From an uncultured Kangiella sp. (lineage in GTDB: Bacteria > Pseudomonadota > Gammaproteobacteria > Enterobacterales > Kangiellaceae), in NCBI GenBank assembly GCA_947498625.1, contig CANMKR010000004.1, positions 53,386-117,385 of the forward strand: a stretch of DNA of 64,000 bases, in the 5' to 3' direction. Position numbers and translations under genes: made by a program. The notes under the pieces were generated by a model that ran no database searches, was not told where the DNA came from, and saw nothing but the letters and a program-made list of their open reading frames with translations. This document shows positions 1-9,845 of this stretch, in pieces (the stretch's first letter is position 1; each line of letters opens with the position of its first letter).

Positions 1-27
1 TAATCGAATAAATAATCGATCTTTCAT
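1..27 (-). CDS. gspL: Type II secretion protein GspL, N-terminal fragment
   Basis: Only the first nine codons are inside the window; they read MKDRLFIRL from an ATG at position 27. GspL proteins typically begin with a short stretch of this kind (L-x-I-R-L) leading into the actin-like cytoplasmic domain. The start lies just past the gspK stop, and a GGAG ribosome site sits in the last codons of gspK, so translation is probably coupled. GspL is the inner-membrane platform component that binds the GspE ATPase. The call rests mainly on gene order (K is followed by L in T2SS operons) plus this short match. Confidence 0.75.
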
Positions 28-28
28 T

Positions 29-1084
29 TCAATCTCCGATGTGGCGTGCAACCACTTGAAAGTCATTATTGTTTTTTATTAACAATGATTTTGTTTCTGC
101 TTTTCCGGTATGAATAACAGCCCTTGCTGTCATCAAAAAATATTTACTGTCGAAAGCTAAACGACCTCTGCCTGCTTTGGAGGTTTTCCCTCCTTCTAAA
201 GCGGTAAAGAAATCACCTTCGTTGTACCCTTCTTCGGGTAACTCTTGCAGCACCTGCTGAACAGTCGATAAATTCACATCATCTAATAAAGCCCACACCA
301 AAACTGCATGCTCAGGCTTAACCGTGTTGACGTTGATAGTGCCCTCTTGAATAGGTAAGACACATATATAATCCTTAATCGCATCATAAATCTCAGGTGT
401 ATAACCTTTGATCACCAATAGCTCGCTAGTATGAGCTAATAAGTTATTGGCCGCTCGATAAGGGATTTCATAACCAGTGTAGGTATAATCCTCTGCTCCA
501 TCTGCGCCAGAAACCTCTTCATCTGGATCTAACCAATCTCTTAAAGTCGAAGCCAGCTGCGCTGGGGTTGCTTCTGTATCGCTAGGCAATAATGAGTCCA
601 ATAACTTTGCGTAAATTTTTTCGCCCGGTAATTGTTTACCAAATTCAACGGGATCAATTACCGCCGTATCGCGAGACTCATCCCTTAGTTCTGTATCAGG
701 GCCGCCATCTCTGCCACCGCCTTGGCTGCCTGCTACCAATAACGAATTCAAATTGAAGCAGCTGTGCATATCACGCACTGTACCTTCGAGTGAACCCAAA
801 TTATTTTCAATCGGAAACTGCATAGGGGTTGTAGCCCACTGCTGATTTCTAACTACCCGCTCTGCCTTTGTCTGTTCAAAAAACTGTGACAGCAGACTTG
901 TACCAAAAATCTCTGCGCCCGCCATATATTCACTAGCACGAGCGTTATTAATAATATTAAAAGTTCTTCTATCACTGACTTGACGATCATTAATAATAAA
1001 AGTTGCGAACATCATCAAAACCGCTGCAATCATTAACACAGTAATGAGTGCGATACCTTGCTGTTTTTGATTTGGTTTTCTCAT
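29..1084 (-). CDS. gspK: Type II secretion system minor pseudopilin GspK
   Basis: 351 residues. The N terminus has a short basic leader ending QQG followed by a hydrophobic helix (about residues 11-30), the type IV prepilin pattern. As in other GspK proteins the usual Glu at +5 is absent (the sequence after Gly is IALITVL), consistent with GspK acting as the pseudopilus tip that assembles first with GspI and GspJ. The large periplasmic part contains the alpha-helical insertion typical of the family and a helix-hairpin-helix-like stretch (INVNTVKPEHA). It is the ninth gene of the leftward gsp operon, 22 bp downstream of gspJ. Confidence 0.95.
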   Translation of the reverse strand: MRKPNQKQQGIALITVLMIAAVLMMFATFIINDRQVSDRRTFNIINNARASEYMAGAEIFGTSLLSQFFEQTKAERVVRNQQWATTPMQFPIENNLGSLEGTVRDMHSCFNLNSLLVAGSQGGGRDGGPDTELRDESRDTAVIDPVEFGKQLPGEKIYAKLLDSLLPSDTEATPAQLASTLRDWLDPDEEVSGADGAEDYTYTGYEIPYRAANNLLAHTSELLVIKGYTPEIYDAIKDYICVLPIQEGTINVNTVKPEHAVLVWALLDDVNLSTVQQVLQELPEEGYNEGDFFTALEGGKTSKAGRGRLAFDSKYFLMTARAVIHTGKAETKSLLIKNNNDFQVVARHIGD

Positions 1085-1106
1085 AAATTCTTTTAATTAC
1101 TATTTA

Positions 1107-1769
1107 CTAGCGACCTTTTGAACCACCATCTATAGCAGGATTTCTTGGTTCTTCTGCTGCATCTGCGAAAGAAGCTATTGGAAATATTCTAAATATCTCG
1201 CCTAAGTCCTTTAAGATTAAGGTAACCCGGATTGCTTTGGGCAAATCCGTTAAATTATTCTCTTCAGTTTCCCACTCTTTTATCCAGTCATCATCTTCTT
1301 CCAAGAACTCAAATTTTACCTCTTCAACCTGACTTAAAATCGGTCTTTTTAATTCTTGGTCCTCTTGCGCATTATCTACATACAACCAATGATTCCGAAT
1401 CAATCTGTCTTCATCCAGCTTATAAACCAAATGCTGCAAATTACTGCGCGCTAATTTTGCTGGGTTACGCCAACCAGTACGAGTAAATTCTAAAAAGCTA
1501 TCTGATGCGGAAGTTTTACCTCTTAATAAGGCAACCTTGTCACCAAATTCATTACGGCGTTCTCGAAACACCAGATGCTGAATATCATCTTCTATTTGCC
1601 GCACTGCTAATTGAACTTCTCGCAAACGATTGATTTGCTTTTCATTTGATTTCATGGTGCCTTGAACAGTATTAAAAACCTGCATAGCCACCAATCCAAA
1701 AATACCTAAAATCGCTAATGAAATTAGTATTTCAGTTAAGCTAAACCCTTTTGCCTTTGCCCGTATCAT
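1107..1769 (-). CDS. gspJ: Type II secretion system minor pseudopilin GspJ
   Basis: 220 residues from the chosen ATG at 1769. This start gives the leader MIRAKAKG, then FSLTE with Glu at +5 and a hydrophobic helix, the prepilin peptidase (GspO) signature. The frame stays open to a TTG at 1796, which would overlap gspI by 26 bp and add MSVKKKRNS; the ATG is preferred because it follows the gspI stop by one base and has an AAGAAAAGA purine tract upstream. GspJ joins GspI and GspK in the pseudopilus tip complex. The body fits the family in length and in its beta-rich C-terminal part. Confidence 0.93.
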   Translation of the reverse strand: MIRAKAKGFSLTEILISLAILGIFGLVAMQVFNTVQGTMKSNEKQINRLREVQLAVRQIEDDIQHLVFRERRNEFGDKVALLRGKTSASDSFLEFTRTGWRNPAKLARSNLQHLVYKLDEDRLIRNHWLYVDNAQEDQELKRPILSQVEEVKFEFLEEDDDWIKEWETEENNLTDLPKAIRVTLILKDLGEIFRIFPIASFADAAEEPRNPAIDGGSKGR

Positions 1770-1770
1770 G

Positions 1771-2145
1771 CTATTTCTTTTCTTTTTTACCGACAAAGCC
1801 TGTCATAGTGAAAGTGCCGTCCTGACCATAGAAAACCGATACCGCCACACGGCGTAAATTTTCTTCACTCGTTTCAACAACTTGGTGTCGAATTTTCCAC
1901 TCGCGATTACCCAGTTCCATTTCTGATTCTTTAGAGCCGACTGAAGGCCACTTTTGATCCAGTTGCAGTTCAGCAATATAATTTTTAGCCACATAACTGG
2001 CTAAAGTTTTATCCCTGTTAGCAGTAATACTGTGAGCGCTGGAGTTAAAAAGGCCATACACTAATGGAATGATTAGTATCCCAGTAATCAACATTGCTAC
2101 TAATAACTCTAACAAGGTCAAACCTTGTTGCTTTTTATTGAGCAT
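1771..2145 (-). CDS. gspI: Type II secretion system minor pseudopilin GspI
   Basis: 124 residues, the usual GspI size. Leader MLNKKQQG is followed by LTLLE (Glu at +5) and a long hydrophobic helix, so it should be cleaved and N-methylated by the prepilin peptidase. GspI is the core of the tip complex with GspJ and GspK. The start overlaps the end of gspH by 11 bp, which implies translational coupling. The C-terminal FYGQDGTFTMTGFVG fits the terminal strand of the family. Confidence 0.94.
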   Translation of the reverse strand: MLNKKQQGLTLLELLVAMLITGILIIPLVYGLFNSSAHSITANRDKTLASYVAKNYIAELQLDQKWPSVGSKESEMELGNREWKIRHQVVETSEENLRRVAVSVFYGQDGTFTMTGFVGKKEKK

Positions 2146-2794
2146 AAAAATTCTCTCTATCTAAATTTTTATCCCAATCTGATTGAAAGTCACCTTCCAA
2201 GGCTGTTCTGCTAATTTTAAAATCGCCTAAATAGTTACCTCTGATGCGGTAGAAAACGCCGTCATCTTGATCAAGCCCAACAGTCAAAACAAATTCATTC
2301 ATTTCACCACTTGAAAGCATAAACACTTGCGGTAACTTTATTTTCTTTTCGAGATCTAAATCGCCAGTCGTCACTTCAGTATCAGAACCTTTATCATCAT
2401 CTTCATCTGGCTCAGCATTTTTTAAAAGTGACTCTTGCCCATCTACATTGACATATAGTGCAAAGGGTTCTTTAAATTCTTGTTCTTTCAAAAATTGATG
2501 ATCTTCTAAACGCTGCCACTTTTCTTGGTTATAGATCAAAAAAAAGTAGCCATCGTCTTCAACTCTTAAGCCGAAATCAACACCCCGAATTATTGACTCT
2601 TCTTGAGCTATTTGTAACTGACCTAATAATTTATAGGCGTGATTTTTGAGATCACCTTTATGGTTGGAACCAAAAAATCGAAATGCACCCACTGCAATGA
2701 TAGCGATGATTGCCATTGCAATGACAACCTCAAGCATAGTAAAGCCAGCTTGAGGTTTTTTATTAAAAAAAAGGCTGTTTCTAATTTTCAACAT
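2135..2794 (-). CDS. gspH: Type II secretion system minor pseudopilin GspH
   Basis: 219 residues. The leader ends at QAG (residue 17), then FTMLE with Glu at +5 and a hydrophobic helix rich in Ile and Ala. GspH is a minor pseudopilin linking the tip to the GspG shaft. The protein is somewhat long for the family because of a very acidic stretch near residues 130-150 (EPDEDDDKGSDTE) that looks like a surface loop. Its 5' end overlaps gspG by 14 bp. Confidence 0.92.
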   Translation of the reverse strand: MLKIRNSLFFNKKPQAGFTMLEVVIAMAIIAIIAVGAFRFFGSNHKGDLKNHAYKLLGQLQIAQEESIIRGVDFGLRVEDDGYFFLIYNQEKWQRLEDHQFLKEQEFKEPFALYVNVDGQESLLKNAEPDEDDDKGSDTEVTTGDLDLEKKIKLPQVFMLSSGEMNEFVLTVGLDQDDGVFYRIRGNYLGDFKISRTALEGDFQSDWDKNLDRENFYAQ

Positions 2795-3251
2795 TAAAAT
2801 TGATTGCGTTCATGTTCCAAACGCTAATGTCTTGGAATTTACCTTGACCACCCGTGCGACCGTCAGCACCCATCGAATAGAGATCATAATCGTTTTCAAT
2901 ACCAGGAGATATATATTGATATGGCTTACCCCAAGGGTCATTCGCTACGCCACCACCAGAAATATAACCACCACGCTGATAATTATTCGGAACCGGCTCT
3001 TGGGTTGGCTTACTCACTAAAGCACTCAAACCTTGATCGGTTGTTGGAAAGAAACCATTATCGTTGTAATAACTCATCAAAGCCGACTGCAAATTAGTTA
3101 AGTCACCTTTAACGCGCGTGAATTTTGCTTCTTCAGTTTTACCCAAAAAGTTTACAGCGATAACCGTTGACATAATGGCAACAATTGCTAGTGCAACCAA
3201 AATTTCAGTGATGGTAAAACCCTTCGCTTTTTTTGAAAATTGTTTGTTCAT
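2781..3251 (-). CDS. gspG: Type II secretion system major pseudopilin GspG
   Basis: 156 residues. Leader MNKQFSKKAKG, then FTITE with Glu at +5 and the hydrophobic polymerisation helix. The C-terminal half carries the hallmark DYDLYSMGADGRTGG segment, whose acidic residues and backbone bind the structural calcium of GspG, and the conserved NDPWGKPYQY. This is the main subunit of the pseudopilus that pushes folded exoproteins through the GspD secretin. The downstream gene gspH overlaps its 3' end. Confidence 0.97.
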   Translation of the reverse strand: MNKQFSKKAKGFTITEILVALAIVAIMSTVIAVNFLGKTEEAKFTRVKGDLTNLQSALMSYYNDNGFFPTTDQGLSALVSKPTQEPVPNNYQRGGYISGGGVANDPWGKPYQYISPGIENDYDLYSMGADGRTGGQGKFQDISVWNMNAINFNVEN

Positions 3252-3275
3252 TTTTTCTCTCTTACTTTAATCGTG

Positions 3276-4493
3276 TTAACCGATAGAACTGGTCAATTCA
3301 AAGATTGGCAGCATCATTGCCAATACAATAAAGAATACCATTCCACCTAAAAATAAAATAATCATAGGTCCCATTATATTCAGCGCAATATCGACGCTGT
3401 TCTCAAATTGAGATTCTTGATTATCAGAAACTTGCTGCAGCATATCTTCGAGCTCACCACTGGCTTCACCACTACCGATCATATGAATCATCATCGGCGG
3501 AAACAGCTTGGTTTGCTCTAGTGAATTTTTTAAACTTGCACCTTCTCTTACCTTGATCGACGCATCATGAACCGCTTCTCGCATTTTCAAATTAGTTAAG
3601 ACTTTGCCTCCAATTTTCATGGCTTCAAGTAAAGGCACGCCACTGGAATGCAAAATGCTGAGTGTGCTGGAAAACTGCGAAGTATTTAAGTTTTTTGATA
3701 AGCGCCCAAAAACGGGTAACTTTAATAGCGTTGCATGCCAACGTTGCTTATTCTCAGTTTTCCTTAGCCATAAGGAAAATAAGGCTATAGCACCTACGAT
3801 ACCAACGGCCGTAAATAAACCCGCGTAAGATGACAAAAAGTCACTCATACCAATTAGAATCTTGGTAGCTATCGGAAGTTCCTGACCAGAATTGGTAAAT
3901 TGGGCAAGAATTTTCGGAACTGCGAAGATCATCAATAAAACAACAACACTTACCGCAACAGTGATTAGCACTATCGGATAAACCAAAGCAGCAGTTATTT
4001 TTCCACGAATTTTATGACGTCTTTCTGTGTAGTCCGCTAAACGGTTTAAAACTGTGTCTAAATGCCCAGCTCTTTCGCCAGCAGCCACCATCGAGCGGTA
4101 CAATTCGTTAAATACTTTCGGGAACTCCGCCATTCCATCTGCCAAGGTATGACCTTCCATCACTTTCGAGCGGACGCCCAGAATGATGCTTTTTACTTTT
4201 GGTCTTTCCGTTTGCTCAGCAACCGCTTTTAAAGCTTCTTCAATCGGCAGTGAAGCTTTGACTAACGTCGCCAGCTGGCGAGTAATCAAGGCTAAATCTG
4301 CCACTTTCATTGAGCTGCCACGGACGCCAGATTTGTTGCTGGCTTTAGTGGTATCCCCAATATGAGAAACTTCTAACGGAGTAAAACCTTTTTCACGCAG
4401 CTGCTGTCTAATTTGCCTTGGCGTATCAGCCTCAAGAACGCCTTTTTTCTCGCGTCCTTTAGGGTTTAATGCTACATATTCAAACGCTGCCAT
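3276..4493 (-). CDS. gspF: Type II secretion system inner-membrane protein GspF
   Basis: 405 residues, the usual GspF length. Two cytoplasmic T2SSF domains (about 70-190 and 270-395) alternate with three membrane helices (about 170-195, 220-240 and 375-400). The N-terminal MAAFEYVALNPKGREKKG is typical. GspF is the platform protein thought to transmit GspE motion to pseudopilus assembly. It follows gspE by 24 bp and precedes gspG by 24 bp in the same operon. Confidence 0.97.
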   Translation of the reverse strand: MAAFEYVALNPKGREKKGVLEADTPRQIRQQLREKGFTPLEVSHIGDTTKASNKSGVRGSSMKVADLALITRQLATLVKASLPIEEALKAVAEQTERPKVKSIILGVRSKVMEGHTLADGMAEFPKVFNELYRSMVAAGERAGHLDTVLNRLADYTERRHKIRGKITAALVYPIVLITVAVSVVVLLMIFAVPKILAQFTNSGQELPIATKILIGMSDFLSSYAGLFTAVGIVGAIALFSLWLRKTENKQRWHATLLKLPVFGRLSKNLNTSQFSSTLSILHSSGVPLLEAMKIGGKVLTNLKMREAVHDASIKVREGASLKNSLEQTKLFPPMMIHMIGSGEASGELEDMLQQVSDNQESQFENSVDIALNIMGPMIILFLGGMVFFIVLAMMLPIFELTSSIG

Positions 4494-4517
4494 TAGCTAC
4501 ACCATTAATCAACATCA

Positions 4518-6035
4518 TTAATCTTCTCGCGTTACGCGTAAGACTTCTTCTACTGTGGTGATTCCTTGCAACACTCGATCACGTCCGTCGGAACGAATTC
4601 CTGGCGTCGCTTTGCGGGCATGACGCTCCATTTCTTGCTCACTGGTGTTGTCATGAATCATGGTACGCATCGTTTCATCAACCACGAGTAATTCATAAAT
4701 ACCCTGACGACCGTTATAGCCACGATGACTACAGGCATCACAACCTACCGGATGGTAAATGGTTGGCGGCTTGTTTGGATCAAAGCCCATCAACTCACAT
4801 TCTTTATCATTAGCAGTATCAGCTCTCTTACACTCAGGACATAAACGTCTTACCAGACGCTGTGCCAACACGCCTAAGATAGAAGAGGATAATAAAAACG
4901 GCTCTACGCCCATATCTTGCATACGAGTAACCGCACCAACCGCGGTATTGGTATGTAAAGTCGACAATACCAAGTGACCGGTTAAAGATGCTTGCACTGC
5001 TATTTGCGCAGTTTCTAAATCACGGATCTCACCCACCATTACTACGTCTGGATCTTGACGCAAAATAGCGCGTAAACCACGAGCAAAGGTCATATCAACT
5101 TTTGGATTAACCTGAGTCTGACCAATGCCGTCTATTAAATACTCAATCGGATCTTCAACCGTTAAAATATTGCGGCTCGAATTATTGAGTAACGAAAGAC
5201 CGGCATACAAAGTGGTCGTTTTACCTGAGCCCGTGGGGCCAGTAACCAAAATAATGCCATGAGGTTTATGCAATAAAGCGCTCATTAAATCCATGCTTGC
5301 TTGTTGCATACCAAGGTGAGAAAACTCTAAACGACCGGCCTCTTTATCAAGTAAACGCAATACCACTCGCTCGCCATGACTTGAGGGCATGGTGGAAACA
5401 CGCACATCGACTGCGCGATTGGCAATTCGTAAAGCGATACGACCATCTTGCGGTACTCGCTTTTCAGCAATGTCGAGCTTCGCCATAACTTTAATACGCG
5501 ACACTAATAAAGGCGCTAACTTTCTACTCGGCTGTAAGACTTCTCTTAATACACCATCAACTCTAAAACGAACGGATAAAGTTTTCTCGAAAGTTTCAAT
5601 ATGAATATCAGAAGCGTTTTCTTTAATCGCTTGGGTCAACAAAGCATTAATCAATTTAATGATTGGCGCATCATCTTCCGCTTCTAATAAATCTTCGGTT
5701 TCTGGAAGTTCCTCTGCCAATTTGAACAAGTCGATTTCTTCGCCCAAATCATCCATTGCTTGCTGGGCACCACCAGTTCCTGATTGGTAATAGGCACTTA
5801 ATTGTGATTCAAAATCATCTTCGTTAAGTTTGATCACATCGAAGTGTTGATTGCAATGACGCTTTACTTCTAACAAGGCAGTAGGAGCTGTACCCTCTCT
5901 CAGAAAACAATTCAAACCAGCTTCACCTTGCATCAAAAAGACACCATGTCGCATAGCAAAGCTAAATGGCAAAGGTCTAAAACTATCGAAGATAGGCTCA
6001 GCCGTTTCTAATTCGGAAGACAATTGTTCAGCCAT
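4518..6035 (-). CDS. gspE: Type II secretion system ATPase GspE
   Basis: 505 residues. An N1E-like domain occupies roughly the first 110 residues, followed by the AAA+ secretion ATPase core. Walker [11 protein letters not shown] lies near residue 265, the Asp box and Walker B region with [12 protein letters not shown] near 325, and a His box with STLHTNTA follows. The tetracysteine zinc site is present as CPEC near 400 and CDAC near 432. GspE is the cytoplasmic motor, docking on GspL and GspF. The gene starts 6 bp after gspD. Confidence 0.97.
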   Translation of the reverse strand: MAEQLSSELETAEPIFDSFRPLPFSFAMRHGVFLMQGEAGLNCFLREGTAPTALLEVKRHCNQHFDVIKLNEDDFESQLSAYYQSGTGGAQQAMDDLGEEIDLFKLAEELPETEDLLEAEDDAPIIKLINALLTQAIKENASDIHIETFEKTLSVRFRVDGVLREVLQPSRKLAPLLVSRIKVMAKLDIAEKRVPQDGRIALRIANRAVDVRVSTMPSSHGERVVLRLLDKEAGRLEFSHLGMQQASMDLMSALLHKPHGIILVTGPTGSGKTTTLYAGLSLLNNSSRNILTVEDPIEYLIDGIGQTQVNPKVDMTFARGLRAILRQDPDVVMVGEIRDLETAQIAVQASLTGHLVLSTLHTNTAVGAVTRMQDMGVEPFLLSSSILGVLAQRLVRRLCPECKRADTANDKECELMGFDPNKPPTIYHPVGCDACSHRGYNGRQGIYELLVVDETMRTMIHDNTSEQEMERHARKATPGIRSDGRDRVLQGITTVEEVLRVTRED

Positions 6036-6041
6036 ATCGAA

Positions 6042-8120
6042 TTACTCTTTACCTTTTTTATCATCTTCTTTGGCATCTTGATCAAGATACTCTTCAAAGC
6101 TTGGCGGTAAAATTAGCGCTTCATCATAAGTTGGCATCACATGCGCATCTTCATCCGGCATTAAGTTGATACCATCGGCAAGCTTTTGCAGTTGTTGCGC
6201 ACGCATGTAACTGTACTTTGCTGAACTAATTCTTTTTAATTCAGCATCATCTTTAAGTACTCTTGGATGAATAAACACCATCAAGTTACGTTTTTCTTTA
6301 GTAGTGCCGCGAGATTTAAATAAGTTACCTAGTAATGGAATATCACCCAATAATGGAACTTTTTGTTCACTCTCATTAATAGTGTCATCAATCAAGCCAC
6401 CTAATACGACCATGCCGCCATCAGGTACCAATACAGAAGTTTTTACCTTACGTTTATTGGTTACAACATCTACTTGCGTAGTACCTGCTAATGAAGAGAC
6501 TTCTTGCTCAATATCTAAACGCACATGATCACCTTCGTTAATCTGCGGTTTAATTTTTAAAGACACGCCAATATCTTTCCGATCAACATTCTGGAATGGA
6601 TTGGAGTTATTATTACCCAAAGTTGAACCTGTAATAATTGGTATTTCTTGACCAGCACTAAACTCGGCTTCGGTATTATCCAAGGTGGTAATGCTCGGAC
6701 GAGCTAAAGTATTAGAGTCTGTTACCCCTTCTAAAGCAGTAATAAAAGCACCCCAGCTTAAACCTGAATTAGAAATTCTGGATAAACCAATACCAGCACC
6801 GGATAAACCGCCTAGTGCTTCTGCCAAAGCAACACCATTATCACCTTGGTTACGAATAGTTTCTGTCCCAGTAATAACTCCTGTATCAGGATCGCGAGTA
6901 AAGATTTCCTCTTCAGTACCACGCGCTGCAATTGCACCACCCGCTACTTGTCCTATTGAACCAAAATTAACAATACCTGCTGGATAAGTGCCATCATCCC
7001 CTGAAGGAGCAAACAGCCACTGAATACCTAATTCACGCGCTTTTCGATCGGATATCTCAACAATAATCGCTTCAACGTGAACTTGCTTACGACGAATATC
7101 TAAACTGCGAACAACCGATTCAAATTCGCGCATCATATCGGGTGGTGCTGTAAGAACTAATGCATTAGTTTCTTCATGCGATTGAATACTAAATAAAGAT
7201 TTCGAACTTCGAGCCGCTGCTTGACCAGCGCCGCCAGACTCTTCTTTTTGTTTATACTCACCGATACCCGATAAAACTTCTTTAACTTCGTCGGCTTTAG
7301 CATATTTTAAGAAAATGGTTTTAGTATTACCGGCGGTTTCTTGTTGACGATCTAAATTAGCAATTAAAGCTCTTAAGCGAATGCGAGTTTTCTCAGTCGC
7401 GCTCAAAAGAATTGTATTCATACGTTCATCAGCCACAAACTTTGGTACTTGGCTTTGATTGACTTGCTGCTGACCACCTTTATCCTTAGAAATAGATTCA
7501 AGAATTCTGACCACTTCAGTAGCTGAAGCATGCTTTAACGGAATCACTTCAATTTCTTCATCGTTGGCTTTATCGGTTCTGGCAATAATATCTTTTAAAC
7601 GATTAACGTTAGTCGCAGAGTCATGCAGAATAATGGTATTAGTCCCTTGTACCGCTAACATCTGACCTGAGGTTGTCGAAACCATAGGGCGTAATACATT
7701 CACTAGCTGCTGCGCATTAACATTATTCACCGGAATCACTTGCGTGATATAGGTATCGCCTAGGCGTTTAGGGTTAGATGGATTAACTGGACCTGGTTCA
7801 GAGCGTGCCTTAGCTTCTTGAATAATTTTAACCGTATTTTTATCAACGTTAATCGCTTGGAAGCCATGAATTTTTAATGTCGCTAAAAACATCAAATAGA
7901 TATCATCTTTACTGCTATCTTGATTGGAAATAATGGTGATCTTCTTTTGTGAAACTCGCGGGTCAACAATCATGTTTTTACCCGTGATTCTGGCAACCGT
8001 TTCAACCACTTCCCGTATATCCGCATCACGCACATTTAAACGGGCAGCATCTGCTGAAAAAGAAGCAAGCAGCAACCCTAGACTCACAGTTGTTGTTATT
8101 AATTGATTTCTAATCTTCAT
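6042..8120 (-). CDS. gspD: Type II secretion system outer-membrane secretin GspD
   Basis: 692 residues with a Sec signal peptide (about residues 1-25, ending DA-A). An N0 domain (LNVRDADIREVVETVARITG) is followed by three N-domain repeats up to about residue 340, then the secretin core (about 345-620) with the conserved SVLVPDGGMVVLGGLIDD and VPLLGDIPLLGNLF segments. A charged C-terminal tail of about 50 residues may be the S-domain or pilotin contact. A variable loop between core strands holds a Gly-rich insertion. It forms the dodeca-to-pentadecameric gated channel. GspC, its periplasmic partner, is the gene upstream. Confidence 0.97.
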   Translation of the reverse strand: MKIRNQLITTTVSLGLLLASFSADAARLNVRDADIREVVETVARITGKNMIVDPRVSQKKITIISNQDSSKDDIYLMFLATLKIHGFQAINVDKNTVKIIQEAKARSEPGPVNPSNPKRLGDTYITQVIPVNNVNAQQLVNVLRPMVSTTSGQMLAVQGTNTIILHDSATNVNRLKDIIARTDKANDEEIEVIPLKHASATEVVRILESISKDKGGQQQVNQSQVPKFVADERMNTILLSATEKTRIRLRALIANLDRQQETAGNTKTIFLKYAKADEVKEVLSGIGEYKQKEESGGAGQAAARSSKSLFSIQSHEETNALVLTAPPDMMREFESVVRSLDIRRKQVHVEAIIVEISDRKARELGIQWLFAPSGDDGTYPAGIVNFGSIGQVAGGAIAARGTEEEIFTRDPDTGVITGTETIRNQGDNGVALAEALGGLSGAGIGLSRISNSGLSWGAFITALEGVTDSNTLARPSITTLDNTEAEFSAGQEIPIITGSTLGNNNSNPFQNVDRKDIGVSLKIKPQINEGDHVRLDIEQEVSSLAGTTQVDVVTNKRKVKTSVLVPDGGMVVLGGLIDDTINESEQKVPLLGDIPLLGNLFKSRGTTKEKRNLMVFIHPRVLKDDAELKRISSAKYSYMRAQQLQKLADGINLMPDEDAHVMPTYDEALILPPSFEEYLDQDAKEDDKKGKE

Positions 8121-8227
8121 ACTCTCTACTCTGGGTGCGTTTTTATCCCTAAAAACTATTCTCTAATATTGTTTCTAAAAAAATTGTTAACTTAAAAAGG
8201 TTTAATATATAAAATCTCTAGCTATAG

Positions 8228-9196
8228 CTATTGAATTTTTAAGTCTCGATTATCTGGTTTACGCTCTTCTTTGGGTTGATTCGAATCTGCAGCGCCTAAA
8301 TTCAGTAACAACCTCACCGGACGACCATTGCGCTCAACGGTGATATCCAAAGATTCAGCCGTTTGCATTTGATCCAACAAAGTCCAGTAGGCTTGGCTAT
8401 TTAAAGACTGTCCATTAATAGAAGTTACGACGTCATTTCTACGCAAACCTAATCTGCTAAACAACCTTGGATCTTTACCAGGCGCAACTTTAAAACCGGA
8501 TACTTGCCCGGTATTATCGGTGACCACCTGAAACTTAGCTAAGTCGTTAAAAGATTGTGGGCTTTGACTTAATTTCTTACGAATATCATTCAAGTCACGT
8601 GCCAACTGGCTATCTTTGCGCTTATCGATAGTTTTAGAATTAGAGTCATCCAATTCTTCATTTTTCTTATCGCCAGAGGCTAACACATCTTTGTTTAACT
8701 GCTCTAACAAAGTTAACGTCTCGTTTCTGCCGTTGTTTCTTATGATAACTCTTAGCGGTTCAACCTTTCTTAGCTCGACTTTACTACTGCCAACACCTTC
8801 TAAATTATCACCAATCCAGTAGACTTTCTCATTATTACCACTTCGGATAATGGCACTGCTTTGCGGCTCTTCCGGATCCACATAGACCCCTATCAATTTT
8901 AAGCTTAAATTGGTTTCGCCGGTCACTTCTTCTTCCACCTCAGCGACGGCATTAGCCTCGCCAAATAAGTGCATTTGGACAAGCTTATCGACATTGACTT
9001 TATTCTTGACCGGAGCTTTTATTGCTCTGACGTTGGTGGAAGGCGCTGCTTTAGGTTGACTGTAATCGACCCATAACCAAACTATCTTCGCCAGCAGATA
9101 CAAAGCCAATAATAATAACAATCCGGCAATAGCTTTGGTTAGCATGCCGCTATTATTTTTCCAAAAATTGATAATATTCTGATTTGATTTATTCAT
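8228..9196 (-). CDS. gspC: Type II secretion system inner-membrane protein GspC
   Basis: 322 residues: a short cytoplasmic N terminus, one membrane helix (about 18-44, with LLLLLALYLLAKIVWLWV), a periplasmic homology region (about 70-165, including LIGVYVDPEEPQSSAII) that binds the GspD N0 domain, and a C-terminal PDZ domain (about 215-305, with LGLRRNDVVTSINGQ). It is the first gene of the gsp operon. The 235 bp between it and the divergent hslR should hold both promoters. A 107-bp gap separates it from gspD. Confidence 0.94.
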   Translation of the reverse strand: MNKSNQNIINFWKNNSGMLTKAIAGLLLLLALYLLAKIVWLWVDYSQPKAAPSTNVRAIKAPVKNKVNVDKLVQMHLFGEANAVAEVEEEVTGETNLSLKLIGVYVDPEEPQSSAIIRSGNNEKVYWIGDNLEGVGSSKVELRKVEPLRVIIRNNGRNETLTLLEQLNKDVLASGDKKNEELDDSNSKTIDKRKDSQLARDLNDIRKKLSQSPQSFNDLAKFQVVTDNTGQVSGFKVAPGKDPRLFSRLGLRRNDVVTSINGQSLNSQAYWTLLDQMQTAESLDITVERNGRPVRLLLNLGAADSNQPKEERKPDNRDLKIQ

Positions 9197-9431
9197 TATT
9201 AAGTTAAAAGATTAATTACTGTCCCTAGCGCAGATATTAAGCCATTGTGGCATATATTGTTATTTTATATTATTAGATAATTGTAACTAATCTGAACTTT
9301 TGCTGTTGATTATCTCTATACTGGAAATCTTCCCATGCCGACAGTGATAAAGCAAGTCTGGGGTCTGTAAAGAAACTTATAGATTAGTCATTCAACAGTC
9401 AGCAGAATTCAACCAATTTTAGCGGAAAAAG

Positions 9432-9803
9432 ATGGAAACCACTCGATTAGATAAATGGCTTTGGGCAGCCCGATTTTACAAAACCCGCTCGATTGCTAAG
9501 AAAGCGATTGATGGCGGTAAAGTCCATTGTGATGGCGTTAAAGGCAAAGCCAATCGTCAGGTAGTGGTTGGTATGGAAATACGCTTAATGCAAGGTCATC
9601 AGCAAAAGACCATTGAAGTGCTAGACTTATCTGAACAAAGAGGGCCTGCTGCAATTGCTCAAAAATTGTACCAGGAAACGCCCGAAAGCATTACTAAACG
9701 CGAAGAATTGCAAGCACAGCGCCAATCCATGCCCTTTTCCAATACTAAACCGGATAAAAAGCAAAGACGGCAAATTCATAAATTTCTTCGCGAGCAGGAA
9801 TAA
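9432..9803 (+). CDS. hslR: Ribosome-associated heat shock protein Hsp15
   Basis: 123 residues. An S4 RNA-binding domain covers about residues 3-65 (RLDKWLWAARFYKTRS and DGGKVHCDG), followed by a basic C-terminal tail ending KKQRRQIHKFLREQE. Hsp15 binds free 50S subunits carrying a nascent chain and helps recycle stalled ribosomes. The gene precedes hslO by 42 bp, as in the hslRO pair of other enterics and relatives, so the two are likely cotranscribed. A TATACT hexamer at 9317-9322 is a candidate -10 element, but no convincing -35 was found. Confidence 0.95.
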   Translation: METTRLDKWLWAARFYKTRSIAKKAIDGGKVHCDGVKGKANRQVVVGMEIRLMQGHQQKTIEVLDLSEQRGPAAIAQKLYQETPESITKREELQAQRQSMPFSNTKPDKKQRRQIHKFLREQE

Positions 9804-9845
9804 GTCTTATATAATTAGGCCACTATCCTAGAATGACCTTTAGCC

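Noticed and set aside
8219..8230. TAGCTATAGCTA palindrome at the end of gspC
   Set aside because: Short, AT-rich, without a T run; not distinguishable from chance in this sequence.
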